Source: Pseudoalteromonas sp. MMG007 (GTDB taxonomy: Bacteria; Pseudomonadota; Gammaproteobacteria; Enterobacterales; Alteromonadaceae). Taken from it: a DNA stretch of 64,000 nt. The stretch's first letter is position 1; every line of letters starts with the position of its first letter. Below, one piece after another: positions 25,918 through 35,327 of this stretch. Both the position numbers and the translations under genes were made by a program. The DNA is taken from the NCBI RefSeq assembly GCF_018100985.1, contig NZ_JAGJEI010000004.1, positions 1 to 64,000 on the forward strand, given 5' to 3'. The notes under the pieces were generated by a model, which saw only the letters and a list, made by a program, of their open reading frames with translations, was not told the DNA's origin and did not search any database.

Positions 25918-28182
25918 TTAAACTCTTGAACACTCCTGTGTTATGTGTTTTCCATGCCACTTTAAATACTCTTTAGCGTTCATTGGTTTAGCTATTAAAT
26001 ACCCCTGAATATAATCTGCACCGAGCTGGTTTAACAAATCAAACTGTGATGTACACTCAACCCCTTCTGCAACGACTCTAATATCTAAACTTTTGCCTAA
26101 GCTAATAATTGTATTAACTATGTTATAGCCTTTACCTTCGTCTGATATTTTATCAATAAAACTTTTGTCTATTTTTATTTCTTTTACTGGAAAAGCATTA
26201 AGGTGTGATAAGCATGAATAACCCGTACCAAAATCGTCAATAGAAAATACAAATCCTTGATTTTTTAACTCATCCATTTGCGTAATTGTGTTGTTTATAT
26301 CACCTGAGAGCATTGACTCAGTAATCTCCAACTTTATTTGAGATGGTTTGATATTAAAGTCATCTATTGTTGAGCATAGCTCGTTTTTGAGCTCTAAAGA
26401 GTTAAACTGTATATGGCTTATGTTGATCGATACACTAAAGTGCTCATCTATCAATTTATGTGCGCTGAGCTTGGTTAACAAGCTACAAATATTTTTTAAT
26501 ACTATGGTTTGTAATTTCTGTATTAAACCGTATTGCTCAGCAATCGCAATAAATTGATCAGGTGGGATTACGCCTTTTGTAGGATGCAACCACCTAATTA
26601 AAGCTTCTGCGCCTACTACTTTACCTTGCATACTCACTTGAGGTTGAAAGTATGCACAAAACTCATTATTTATAATTGCTCTAACCATGTCAGTTTCAAG
26701 TTCAGCTTGATTTTCAAGTAATGTTTGAAGCTCAGGGTCATAAAAACTACAACTATTACCCCCTTTTTTCTTTGCACGATACATTGCCGTATCTGCAAAT
26801 TTTAATATATTATCTGTTCTCGAATTTTCTTCATCAATTAAGCAAATACCAATGCTACAACTAACCTGAAAAGCAAGCTCACCTACAGAGAACTTTTCAT
26901 TAAAAACACTTTGTATTTCTTTTGCGACCAATTCAGATTCAGCACAAGCATCTAGGTTATCTTCACCGACATACTCAATTAGAATAATAAATTCATCGCC
27001 ACCGACTCTTGCGAGTGTATCTGAAGGCTTTATGACAAGGCTTAGACGCTTAGCTAATTCTACCAATACTTTATCGCCGGCCCCATGACCTAACGAATCG
27101 TTTATCCTTTTAAAATTATCTAAATCAAGAAATAACAGAGCACCCGTTTTTTTTGTATGCTTTATGCGCTCTATGCACGTAGATAAATTATCATTAAGCG
27201 TTCTTCTATTAGGCAGGCCCGTTAATGGATCAAAAAAAGCTAACCTTTGTACTTCTTTTTCGGCTTGTTTACGAAGCGTAATATCACGAGCCATCCAGAC
27301 AACATGCCGTTGTGAAATATTATCTGGCTGATAATTATCCAGTGCAGCAACTCTCCCCTCAAAAGTTACCTTTCCTTTTGCTACTTCTAACTCATATTCA
27401 AATATTTGCATTTCATTGGTTACAAGCGTTTTATTTATTACTGCCATTATCATTTCAGCGTCTTTAGCTGGAAACAATTCGAGCACATTGTGTCCAATCA
27501 AATCGGTAGGTGCTTCGCGTAATAAGTTGTTAGATGTGCCATAGACATCCGTATAAAAGCCTTGCTGATTTAATATCAAAATTAAATCCGGCATGACTTG
27601 AGTGAATGCTTTAAATTTTTCATTACTTTTTTGCAAGTCGGCCAAAAGCAGCTTAGCTTTATGCAACTCAGCATTTTTTTCTAATGCAATACTCGTAAAG
27701 TGCACAAAGTAATCGATAAGTTCAAGATCTTGCTTAGAGGGTTCTTTTGGTGATCCATGATAAATAGCAAAGGTACCCAGTATTTCTGAAGACGTTGAAA
27801 TTATAGGGGTTGACCAACAAGAGTGGAGCCCTGCATTTTGAGCTAAGCTTTTGTAATTTCCCCATAATGGAGAAATATCAATATCTTGGGCTATTATACG
27901 ACTTTTTGTATATGCAGCCGTACCGCATGAGCCTACCTTAGGCCCAATTGTAACGCCATTAATCGCTTGTAAGTAATCTTCACTAATGCTTGGAGCAGCA
28001 CGGTGAAACAGCTGGTTTCCTGCTAATGAGAGTATTGAACACCTTGCAGAATTGTCATCAATAGTTTGTTCAATTGCAAAACAAATATCCTGTAGTACGT
28101 CGTCTAAGGCAATCCCTAGTGCAATTTTAGACAAAATATTTTGCTGATGGGATAATAATTGTCTAAGTTTTACAGTATTCAT
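25918..28182 (-). CDS. GAF-PAS-GGDEF-EAL cyclic-di-GMP protein
   Basis: A 754-aa soluble protein. Order: GAF domain (~15-170, GTAAYTKSRIIAQDIDISPLW-type signature), PAS (~185-300, FKAFTQVMPDLILILNQQG), GGDEF (~310-480, ARVGGDEFII), EAL (~495-745, GAEALIRW, EITESM, SIDDFGTGYS, VVAEGVE). Both catalytic sites look intact, so it could make or degrade c-di-GMP. The inhibitory RxxD site before GGDEF is absent (KPSD instead). There are no membrane helices, so the inputs are presumably small molecules or redox/light via GAF and PAS. Monocistronic. Confidence 0.95.
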   Translation of the reverse strand: MNTVKLRQLLSHQQNILSKIALGIALDDVLQDICFAIEQTIDDNSARCSILSLAGNQLFHRAAPSISEDYLQAINGVTIGPKVGSCGTAAYTKSRIIAQDIDISPLWGNYKSLAQNAGLHSCWSTPIISTSSEILGTFAIYHGSPKEPSKQDLELIDYFVHFTSIALEKNAELHKAKLLLADLQKSNEKFKAFTQVMPDLILILNQQGFYTDVYGTSNNLLREAPTDLIGHNVLELFPAKDAEMIMAVINKTLVTNEMQIFEYELEVAKGKVTFEGRVAALDNYQPDNISQRHVVWMARDITLRKQAEKEVQRLAFFDPLTGLPNRRTLNDNLSTCIERIKHTKKTGALLFLDLDNFKRINDSLGHGAGDKVLVELAKRLSLVIKPSDTLARVGGDEFIILIEYVGEDNLDACAESELVAKEIQSVFNEKFSVGELAFQVSCSIGICLIDEENSRTDNILKFADTAMYRAKKKGGNSCSFYDPELQTLLENQAELETDMVRAIINNEFCAYFQPQVSMQGKVVGAEALIRWLHPTKGVIPPDQFIAIAEQYGLIQKLQTIVLKNICSLLTKLSAHKLIDEHFSVSINISHIQFNSLELKNELCSTIDDFNIKPSQIKLEITESMLSGDINNTITQMDELKNQGFVFSIDDFGTGYSCLSHLNAFPVKEIKIDKSFIDKISDEGKGYNIVNTIISLGKSLDIRVVAEGVECTSQFDLLNQLGADYIQGYLIAKPMNAKEYLKWHGKHITQECSRV

Positions 28183-28574
28183 ATTTCACCATAATTAAGG
28201 GCATTCACAACCAGCCTAAGACATTGAAAAAATAAACCTTTAATGCACTTAATTACTACTTGTAGTTTGTTTTGTTAAAATCAATATTGTTATAACTTTA
28301 AAATTTCTGTTTAATTGTTACGCTTATGAAAACTATACCACTGTAACAACAACAACGGTTCTAATAAGTAAGTATAAAAACTACCCACAGACTCAATTAT
28401 TAACATAAATAAAACTTTTTAGGAACATAATTCAACGTTTACTCATACAAAGCATTTGAAATTGTTATTTTAAATAAAAATTTAGATTCTAAACACTTTG
28501 TTACTTAAAAAGGCTGTTCAAAATTATTAGGCTATTTATACTGTTGTTAATAACAAAGCTTTAAAGAGGTGACT
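28183..28574. other. divergent spacer, GGDEF-EAL gene / cysZ
   Basis: About 390 bp of AT-rich DNA holding the promoters of two divergent genes. I see no consensus promoter pair, palindrome, or small gene I can support. Confidence 0.5.
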
Positions 28575-29303
28575 GTGCAAATTGTAAAAGGTATGGAATA
28601 TTTTTTTTCTGGGTTTAAATTAATTAGCCAAAAAGGGCTTAAGCGCTTTGTGCTCATTCCGCTCTTAATTAATATTTTACTTTTTGGTAGCTCTTTGTTT
28701 TTTTTATTTGGTTGGCTGAGTGATAGTTTTAGCTATATTAGCAACATGCTCCCTGAATGGTTAAATTGGTTAGAATGGTTAATGTGGCCTATCGCAGTAT
28801 TGGTGGTGCTGTTTAGTTACAGTATGATTTTTACAGTAATTACTAACTTTATTGCCGCGCCTTTTAATGGGCTGCTCAGTGAAAAAGTAGAGCTTTATTT
28901 GACTGGTCAAAAAATTAATGATGATGGCTTTAAAGAAATAGTAAAAGACGTCCCTAGAATGCTTGGTCGTGAATGGACCAAACTTTGTTATTACCTGCCA
29001 CGCGCAATTGGCTTTATTATCTTACTGTGGATATTACCGGTAATAGGTCAAATATTATGGGTACTCTTTACCTGTTGGATGTATGCCGTGCAATATAAAG
29101 ACTTTGCTTTTGATAACCATAAAATTGGCTTTAAGCAAATGAAAGGCGATTTAAAGTCGAAACAAGGCTTATCTTACGGATTTGGTTTTGCCGTTATGTT
29201 GCTAACCTCGATCCCGTTTATAAATTTAATAGTTATGCCTGTGGCTGTATGCGGTGCAACACGTTTGTGGGTTGATAATTATCGGCCAAAATACCGTAGT
29301 TAA
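28575..29303 (+). CDS. cysZ: sulfate permease CysZ
   Basis: About 242 aa. The GTG at 28575 has AAAGAGG 6 nt upstream; the GTG at 28569 overlaps that site. This is an EI24/CysZ-family inner-membrane protein for sulfate uptake feeding cysteine synthesis. Signature regions are GFKLISQKGLKRFVLIPLLIN near the N-terminus, ITNFIAAPFNGLLSEKVE in the middle, and YKDFAFDNHKIGF-x-QMK before the last helices. Four long hydrophobic segments are visible. It is a single gene ending at the terminator at 29353-29377. Confidence 0.92.
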   Translation: MQIVKGMEYFFSGFKLISQKGLKRFVLIPLLINILLFGSSLFFLFGWLSDSFSYISNMLPEWLNWLEWLMWPIAVLVVLFSYSMIFTVITNFIAAPFNGLLSEKVELYLTGQKINDDGFKEIVKDVPRMLGREWTKLCYYLPRAIGFIILLWILPVIGQILWVLFTCWMYAVQYKDFAFDNHKIGFKQMKGDLKSKQGLSYGFGFAVMLLTSIPFINLIVMPVAVCGATRLWVDNYRPKYRS

Positions 29304-29352
29304 TTAATAGGTTGCTGGCTTTTCAATTTTCAAAGGCCAACATATTATAAAT

Positions 29353-29377
29353 AAAAAAGCACCTTAGGTGCTTTTTT
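29353..29377. terminator. bidirectional terminator, cysZ / small exported protein gene
   Basis: AAAAAAGCACC-TTA-GGTGCTTTTTT is a perfect stem with A/T runs on both sides. It serves cysZ and the convergent gene, whose stop codon overlaps its edge. Confidence 0.92.
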
Positions 29378-29897
29378 AATCTATTTTTAAAGCAATAAAC
29401 TCAAGCATTGCCCGCCTTGGCAACGCAGCACTTTGCTTATCTACTTCTTCAAATTTTTTAATTAAAATATTGAAACGCTGATTGTTAAAATTTACCGATG
29501 TAACTTCACCAATTTTTATGCTGTAGTTTTGCTGCTGATCAAATAGCTTAAGTGTTTTACCTTTTGCACGTTCTACATATAAATAAGGTGTTTGGTCTGG
29601 CATTTTTAAACGAACGACATTAATTTGGCTAAGCTCATGTACTGCCACCCAACTTTGCCCCTGCATTAGCGTATTGTAACGACTAATGCCTTCAGGCTGA
29701 TAAACAACGTCTTGACTTATAAAACACGCCTTACAGCCATCGACTGATTCAACCCGCCAATCAATAGCTGTATGTTTATAATACAAATTATCATTTTTTA
29801 GTAACCATTCACTTGCATGGTTAGTATCACTACACGCTATAGGTATACTTAAAAATATACTGTAAATAATAGGTTTAACGCTTAGCCTTTGTTTCAT
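29376..29897 (-). CDS. small exported protein with a CxxC motif, unknown function
   Basis: A 173-aa protein with a basic N-terminus and hydrophobic export signal (~8-22) ending IPIACSD. The cysteine at 22 could be a lipobox cysteine, but the proline at -3 is unusual, so either signal peptidase is possible. The mature part is beta-rich and contains GCKAC (C55/C58), a possible disulfide or metal site. I do not recognise the family. It starts 1 nt after the stop of the large lipoprotein metalloprotease, so it is probably its co-expressed partner. Confidence 0.75.
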   Translation of the reverse strand: MKQRLSVKPIIYSIFLSIPIACSDTNHASEWLLKNDNLYYKHTAIDWRVESVDGCKACFISQDVVYQPEGISRYNTLMQGQSWVAVHELSQINVVRLKMPDQTPYLYVERAKGKTLKLFDQQQNYSIKIGEVTSVNFNNQRFNILIKKFEEVDKQSAALPRRAMLEFIALKID

Positions 29898-29898
29898 A

Positions 29899-32800
29899 CT
29901 ATTGCTCTTTAATGGCTTTCAACTCATCAATAATCGCACTACTCGGCTGCGCTTCTTTTATATAACGAGGTATTACATGAGCAGTATTTGGTGTACTTTG
30001 TAATTTATATATACTGGTGTTATCAGTATTTGATACACCAAAACGATTGCCTGCACTTTGCATATAAAACTGTAGATTTAGCATGCTCCACTCGTCTACA
30101 TCTCTAAGCACTGATATTGAATTATCTTGGTTAGTATCAAAACTGTTTAAACTTTCGGTGTTAATTGTATTACAGTTAAAATCAACAGGGAGTGAGCCAT
30201 TTCGATTTAACCCTTGCGCTTCAAGTATTGTACTCTCATCTAAATTTGCTGAGCTACCACTTGAGTAATCAATAATAAAATCATCCGTAGAGCCTAAATG
30301 GCTATTAGTATTTGGTGTAATATCACAGTTAGCATTACCTGGATAAAAACGCTCATAATAACGATCGCCCTCATTATTACCTATTGTTGATAAACCCGCT
30401 AATTGATATAAATAATTCATGGAGCTGAGGTGGTTAGGCTTAAAATTAATCGCCTCATCACCGCCATGGTATAAGCCTAAGTTATGGCCTAACTCATGAA
30501 ATATTGTTGATGCTTGGTAATTATAAGCAACATTAGTGGCTATTTGCGTATCAAGCGTTAACCCCCAGCCCCCCATAGTGACCATTAAATCATTACCGCT
30601 TATCTCAGCGATACCAGACCCACTAATACTTCCATCCTCGTTGCCGCTATTAGCCATTAATAAGTAATGGAAAATAGGTCTACGGGTTATATCGGTATAT
30701 TCCATTTTATAAACAAACAAACTTGGACTACTTAGGTCGTATTCAAACGACGTGTAATTGTTAAATGGCACTGTATTTCCACCACCTAAATCAAAATTTT
30801 GCGGCGCAGTGTTTGTACTTTGATCAAATAAATCACCTACGTCAAAGTGAACGGTATAGCCTTTTTCTGCAAACACTGTAACTATTTTTTCAAGTGCAGT
30901 ACGGTGTGGAGTAATACCTGCGTCACTGCTGTCCATATAATCAACTTCAATAAAGATATCTTTTTGTGATGTACGCGCTCCCCACTCATAAAGTGGTAAG
31001 CCCGCAAAAGTTGTCCCTTCCTGCTCAGCACAATCCGGAATGCCATCCTCATCATCGTCTACGGTGCAGCTTATATTGTTTGGCCCAGCGGGTGTATTAA
31101 ACACAGAATAAAGCCAATCAGTGCTTTGATTAGTGTCTATAGCATTAAGCTCGCGCTTTAAACTGCCCCCCTGTTCAGAAAGGATTTGATCTGCATTGTC
31201 CCCTTGCCATTGTGATGGCGTTACTGGCTCTTGTGATGAGTTACCAAATTTTACAAAGTCGATTGTTTGTGTGCCTGCGCTATTTAAAATTTCTGCAAAA
31301 CCGTTGATGTACCAGTAAGGTCTAATTTGATCACCAGAATTGCCTACAAGCGCTATCTTAGGATTACTTACTGACGCACTAGTTAAAAAATCGTCTCCAA
31401 ATTTACTTTGCAAAATAAGGTACTCTCCATTGCCAAGCTCTTTATTGGGCAATGAAAATATCGTCTCTGCGCTAGTTGAGCTATCAACCGTATTAATACT
31501 ACGAGTTTTAAGTGAATAATTCTGTAAATTTACAGCTGCTCCTGTGCCATTATAAATTTCAATCCAAGGTAGGTCGTTACTAAATTGCACAGAAGAGATT
31601 TCCGTTATTTTTATATCTTGGCTTGAAGTAGTAAAAGAGGTAACCGTTTGCATATCAATGGCCGTATTATCAAAATTAACCAAATCAGATGTCACACGCA
31701 CGCTGTATTGAGTATCTTCGCTAAGCGTGCCTGTTAAACTTACGCTATGAAAATACAAGCTAGTATCACTTGTAGTGCCTGACAAGCTCTCTACATTAAG
31801 TGCCAAACATGTTGAAAAGCTATCTGCCGATATTTGTATACTCCCAATACATGTACCCTCGCTTGTATTTGTCACTAACGAGCTCGTTTGCATAATGTCT
31901 GAAAACGAAATACTAACAGGAGAATCAACTAACACAGGCTCACTGCTACCTTCGGGTGTAACACTGACTATTGTTGCAGGGGATGAATCAGCAAGAGTAA
32001 TGTTTAGCAAAAAGTTTATCGTGTCTTTACCATCAGAAGCACTCAAAGTATAACTCTGGGAAGAAATACTATTACTCGGTGGAGTGTAATTAAATATAAG
32101 CGCTTGTGAATCAACAACACTTATTTGTGCACCATTCAAATCATCTGGAAAAGTAACTTGTACAGTATCGTTATCGGCATCGTTTATAACCAAACCAAAC
32201 TGTGTAGTTTGGTTGTACTGAACGTCAATATTTACATCTTGGGCTGTAGGCGGATTATTGGGTGCCAGAATAATAACTGTTTTTTGTGCACTATTTGTGG
32301 CGCTATCGTTGTCTGTTACTGTAGCAACGAATGTAATATTCGTGTCTTGAGCGACTATAGGAGCATCAAAGCTAATACTTGTACTGGTTTGTGTTACATC
32401 AACCACAGGGCCATTAGTTTGCTGCCAAGTAATACTATCTATTGTGCCATCGCTATCTTGCGCCTCTGCAGTAAGCGTTACGAGTTCATTTTGCTCAGCC
32501 TGCTCCGGTGCCGATATACTTATTGTGGGTGCATTGTTTGTCTGGGTAATTAAAATCGTCGTACTTGCTTGAACACTACTTGAAGCATTATCAATGACTG
32601 TTACACTAAAACCAAGGGTTGTATTTTCAGTTATATTAGGAGCCGAAAAGCTAAGTATCCCATCCGTTTGTGTAAACTGAACACTATCCCCCGCAGATTG
32701 CACCCACGTTATGCTACTAATTGTGCCATCACTGTCTTGGGCATTTGCTGTTAATTCGACTTGTGTATTGGCAAGTGCGCTACTTGGCCCGGTAATATTA

Positions 32801-33204
32801 ACTGTTGGTGGATTATTTTGGTTGGTAATGGTTCCAGTAAATACTTGCTCTGTAGTCCCACCAGTATTATCTGTCACAGCGACAGAAAAACTAAAACTGG
32901 TGTCTTGTGAAACACTTGGCGCGGTGGCGGTTAGCGTGTTGCCATTAGCAGTAAATGCAAATTCAGGACCGCTTAGCTGTTGCCATTCGTAACTTGATAT
33001 TTGTCCATCACTATCACTAGCTTGCGCTGTAATGGTAAATGATTGATTAGCAACAATAACATTACTGCTAATACTGAGTGTAACAACTGGGGCGGTATTG
33101 CTGGATGAGTCACTAGAATCGCTACTCCCTCCTCCGCCACAACCTGTTATTAAAAGTGATAAAAAAAGTAAACTTAAATATTTGATTAGATTGTTTTTTA
33201 CCAC
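29899..33204 (-). CDS. large lipoprotein: PKD-like repeats, lamin-tail domain, metzincin-like site
   Basis: An 1101-aa protein with a lipoprotein signal (LSLLITGC then GGGGSS and a serine-rich linker). Order: three PKD/REJ-type repeats (~36-130, ~130-225, ~225-315, each with NxPP/APVV...D-SDG-I-S...W-Q), a cadherin-like module (~315-405), a Big_5-like module (~405-525), and a lamin-tail-like domain (~530-640, EISSVQFSNDLPWIEIYNG). It ends in a protease-like domain with HELGHNLGLYHGG (H903, E904, H907, H913), the zinc signature of metzincins. A later YLYQLAG may follow the met-turn region. It is likely tethered at the cell surface and degrades or matures extracellular protein. Substrate unknown. 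Confidence 0.85.
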   Translation of the reverse strand: MVKNNLIKYLSLLFLSLLITGCGGGGSSDSSDSSSNTAPVVTLSISSNVIVANQSFTITAQASDSDGQISSYEWQQLSGPEFAFTANGNTLTATAPSVSQDTSFSFSVAVTDNTGGTTEQVFTGTITNQNNPPTVNITGPSSALANTQVELTANAQDSDGTISSITWVQSAGDSVQFTQTDGILSFSAPNITENTTLGFSVTVIDNASSSVQASTTILITQTNNAPTISISAPEQAEQNELVTLTAEAQDSDGTIDSITWQQTNGPVVDVTQTSTSISFDAPIVAQDTNITFVATVTDNDSATNSAQKTVIILAPNNPPTAQDVNIDVQYNQTTQFGLVINDADNDTVQVTFPDDLNGAQISVVDSQALIFNYTPPSNSISSQSYTLSASDGKDTINFLLNITLADSSPATIVSVTPEGSSEPVLVDSPVSISFSDIMQTSSLVTNTSEGTCIGSIQISADSFSTCLALNVESLSGTTSDTSLYFHSVSLTGTLSEDTQYSVRVTSDLVNFDNTAIDMQTVTSFTTSSQDIKITEISSVQFSNDLPWIEIYNGTGAAVNLQNYSLKTRSINTVDSSTSAETIFSLPNKELGNGEYLILQSKFGDDFLTSASVSNPKIALVGNSGDQIRPYWYINGFAEILNSAGTQTIDFVKFGNSSQEPVTPSQWQGDNADQILSEQGGSLKRELNAIDTNQSTDWLYSVFNTPAGPNNISCTVDDDEDGIPDCAEQEGTTFAGLPLYEWGARTSQKDIFIEVDYMDSSDAGITPHRTALEKIVTVFAEKGYTVHFDVGDLFDQSTNTAPQNFDLGGGNTVPFNNYTSFEYDLSSPSLFVYKMEYTDITRRPIFHYLLMANSGNEDGSISGSGIAEISGNDLMVTMGGWGLTLDTQIATNVAYNYQASTIFHELGHNLGLYHGGDEAINFKPNHLSSMNYLYQLAGLSTIGNNEGDRYYERFYPGNANCDITPNTNSHLGSTDDFIIDYSSGSSANLDESTILEAQGLNRNGSLPVDFNCNTINTESLNSFDTNQDNSISVLRDVDEWSMLNLQFYMQSAGNRFGVSNTDNTSIYKLQSTPNTAHVIPRYIKEAQPSSAIIDELKAIKEQ

Positions 33205-33221
33205 TTGTGAGCCTCTACTTT

Positions 33222-34307
33222 TTAACTATACAAATTTTGTGGCACCTTAGTAACGTTTAAATGAACGGTTATTTCCTCACGATCGTGGTACAAGTGCTTA
33301 GCTTGCAATTCATAGCTTACGCCATATTTAGCAAGCTGCTCTTTAATCATCGTCAGGCATTCATAAACACTATCAAAGCGTTTTTTCATGGGTAGCTTCA
33401 AGTTAAATATAAATTCTTTTGCATATGCATTTACTGCCCAGTCAATCATTAGATTAGTCACTTTGGTTGGTTTTTCCACCATATCGCATACTAACCAATC
33501 AATATTTCTTTTTTCAGGGCGATATTTAAAGCCATCGGCTCTAAAGTGCTTAACCTGTCCAGTTTCCATTAAATCGTCGTTCATGGGGCCATTATCTATT
33601 GCGCTTACAAACATCCCACGACGAACTAACTGATACGTCCATCCTCCAGGGCATGCTCCTAGGTCAACACCGCGCATTCCTGGTGCTGCGCGTGTTTCTC
33701 GCTGTTGCTCTGGGATAAATACATTAAAGGCTTCGTCAAGTTTAAGCGTTGAACGGCTTGGGCCATCACTTGGCATACGCAGGCGTAATATGCCCATGAA
33801 ATAGGCCGAGTTATTAAAGCTATACGAATAGCCTACGTAAGCTGTGTTATTAGTTAAAAAGAGTGTGTGCATTACAGGGCGGTTAACTTTTGGCTCACGT
33901 AAAACAATATTTTTCTTTTCGAGGGCTTTTTTAAGTGGTGTTGATATTTTTTTACAAAAGGTTAAAAGCTCTTTGCCTTCGTTTGTATCGGGGGTTTCAA
34001 CGCGCAACTCTGAGCATAATGTAAACTCTTTAGCAGCATCAACCACTGCACTTACCCTATCTTCTACAGGCATATTTTCTACTAATTTACCGGCAAACCA
34101 TTGGCGAGCAAATACCATATTTTTAAAATCGACCTTTTTGATTATTTCATCGCTATGGTGTGCTTCAAAACACTCATAAACAACATAACCAGTATTTGGT
34201 TTAGCTTTTACATAACCTGCAAAACCTTGCTCGGCAGCATGAAACGTTATTTCAGCAGCAGCATCGCTTTCAAAACCACTACGACAGTAAATCACAACAC
34301 AAGACAT
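33222..34307 (-). CDS. rlmM: 23S rRNA C2498 2'-O-methyltransferase RlmM
   Basis: A 361-aa protein that methylates the ribose of C2498 in 23S rRNA with SAM. It has an N-terminal THUMP-like region (~1-170) and a Rossmann methylase domain with the SAM loop VDLGACPGGWT (214-224), an acidic motif (IDNGPM) and WLVCDMVEKP. The C-terminal KLPMKKRFDSVYECL is family-typical. In E. coli rlmM lies with ygdD and gcvA; the same neighbours are here, plus one inserted hydrolase. Confidence 0.95.
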   Translation of the reverse strand: MSCVVIYCRSGFESDAAAEITFHAAEQGFAGYVKAKPNTGYVVYECFEAHHSDEIIKKVDFKNMVFARQWFAGKLVENMPVEDRVSAVVDAAKEFTLCSELRVETPDTNEGKELLTFCKKISTPLKKALEKKNIVLREPKVNRPVMHTLFLTNNTAYVGYSYSFNNSAYFMGILRLRMPSDGPSRSTLKLDEAFNVFIPEQQRETRAAPGMRGVDLGACPGGWTYQLVRRGMFVSAIDNGPMNDDLMETGQVKHFRADGFKYRPEKRNIDWLVCDMVEKPTKVTNLMIDWAVNAYAKEFIFNLKLPMKKRFDSVYECLTMIKEQLAKYGVSYELQAKHLYHDREEITVHLNVTKVPQNLYS

Positions 34308-34324
34308 ATTAACCCTTAAACTCT

Positions 34325-34693
34325 TTAAAACTTAAATCGTGCAACTTGCACTAAAATAACAATCCAACCAATAATAAAACATAATCCGCCAAGCGGTGTT
34401 ATTGGCCCAAGCCACTTCATTCCGCTAAGGGCAAGTAAATATAAGCTGCCACTAAAAAGTAATGTTCCAGCTATAAAAAAGCCACCAGCCCAACTTAAGT
34501 TTATTCCCCATTTAATTAAAACGGCCACTGCAATAAGCGCAAGGCCATGAAACATTTGATACTCAGCAGCCGTTTTAAATACGCCCAGAGAATATTCAGA
34601 TAAACGACTTTTTAAGCCATGCGCAGCAAACGCTCCTAACATAACCGACAGCATACAAAAGAGACTTCCGGTCATTAAAAATAGTTTGATCAT
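34325..34693 (-). CDS. YgdD/DUF423-family small membrane protein
   Basis: A 122-aa protein with four membrane helices. The DUF423 signature is GAFAAHGL (21-28) and AAEYQMFHGLALI, then GSLYLLALSGMKWLGPITPLGG. The function of the family is unknown. It overlaps the upstream hydrolase gene by 4 nt and precedes rlmM by 17 nt, so the three are translated from one message. Confidence 0.92.
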   Translation of the reverse strand: MIKLFLMTGSLFCMLSVMLGAFAAHGLKSRLSEYSLGVFKTAAEYQMFHGLALIAVAVLIKWGINLSWAGGFFIAGTLLFSGSLYLLALSGMKWLGPITPLGGLCFIIGWIVILVQVARFKF

Positions 34694-35325
34694 GGTTGCT
34701 CCACTATGTGTTTTATAAATTTAACAGTACTAAACGCCGCTGCTTTGAGATTTTCTTGTTCAGTTACTCCACTTTTTTTACGTGGTTTTAAAGAATGATC
34801 TCCATCGGTCAGCCAAACAAAACTCGGCTGTTTAGGCATAGCGATAGTTTTAAGCTCTTCACGTGTACCAAATGTATCTCGCTCACCTTGCAATACTAAA
34901 AATGGGCAATGAATATCGCCAAAGTGCTCTGTGCGAAGTTTCTCTGGTTTTCCTGGCGGATGAAATGGGTAACCAAACGCAATAACGCCTTTAACGGGCT
35001 GCTTAGTCGTACATGCAAGCATGGAAGCCATCCGTCCACCCATTGATTTACCACCTATGAATAAGGGTAAATTTGGCTGCGTTTGCGTTAAAATTTGCTC
35101 ATAATAAGTCAGTAACTTAGGGGCGCGTTCAGGCGGTCTACGTTTGTTGGTTTGTTTTGCAATTTGCATATATTCAAAGTCAAACAAACCTACATCTATG
35201 CCTTGCTCGCTTATAACTTTTGCCATGTATTGCATAAAATCAGAATCGCTACCTGCACCGGCACCATGCGCAAATACAAACTGTGCAATAGCGGGTTGTG
35301 TTGTACTTTTAAACCACTCAATCAT
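34690..35325 (-). CDS. KANL3/Tex30-like alpha/beta hydrolase
   Basis: About 211 aa from ATG 35325 (MIEWFKST), 2 nt after the gcvA stop; a more upstream start would run into gcvA. The fold motifs are FVFAHGAGAGSDSDFM (oxyanion side), GGKSMGGRMAS with the nucleophile serine (~94), LVLQGERDTFG (acid) and DGDHSLK (histidine). This is the dienelactone-hydrolase-like KANL3/Tex30 group found widely in bacteria without a defined substrate. It sits inside the gcvA-DUF423-rlmM cluster with a 4-nt overlap downstream. Confidence 0.88.
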   Translation of the reverse strand: MIEWFKSTTQPAIAQFVFAHGAGAGSDSDFMQYMAKVISEQGIDVGLFDFEYMQIAKQTNKRRPPERAPKLLTYYEQILTQTQPNLPLFIGGKSMGGRMASMLACTTKQPVKGVIAFGYPFHPPGKPEKLRTEHFGDIHCPFLVLQGERDTFGTREELKTIAMPKQPSFVWLTDGDHSLKPRKKSGVTEQENLKAAAFSTVKFIKHIVEQP

Positions 35326-35327
35326 TA

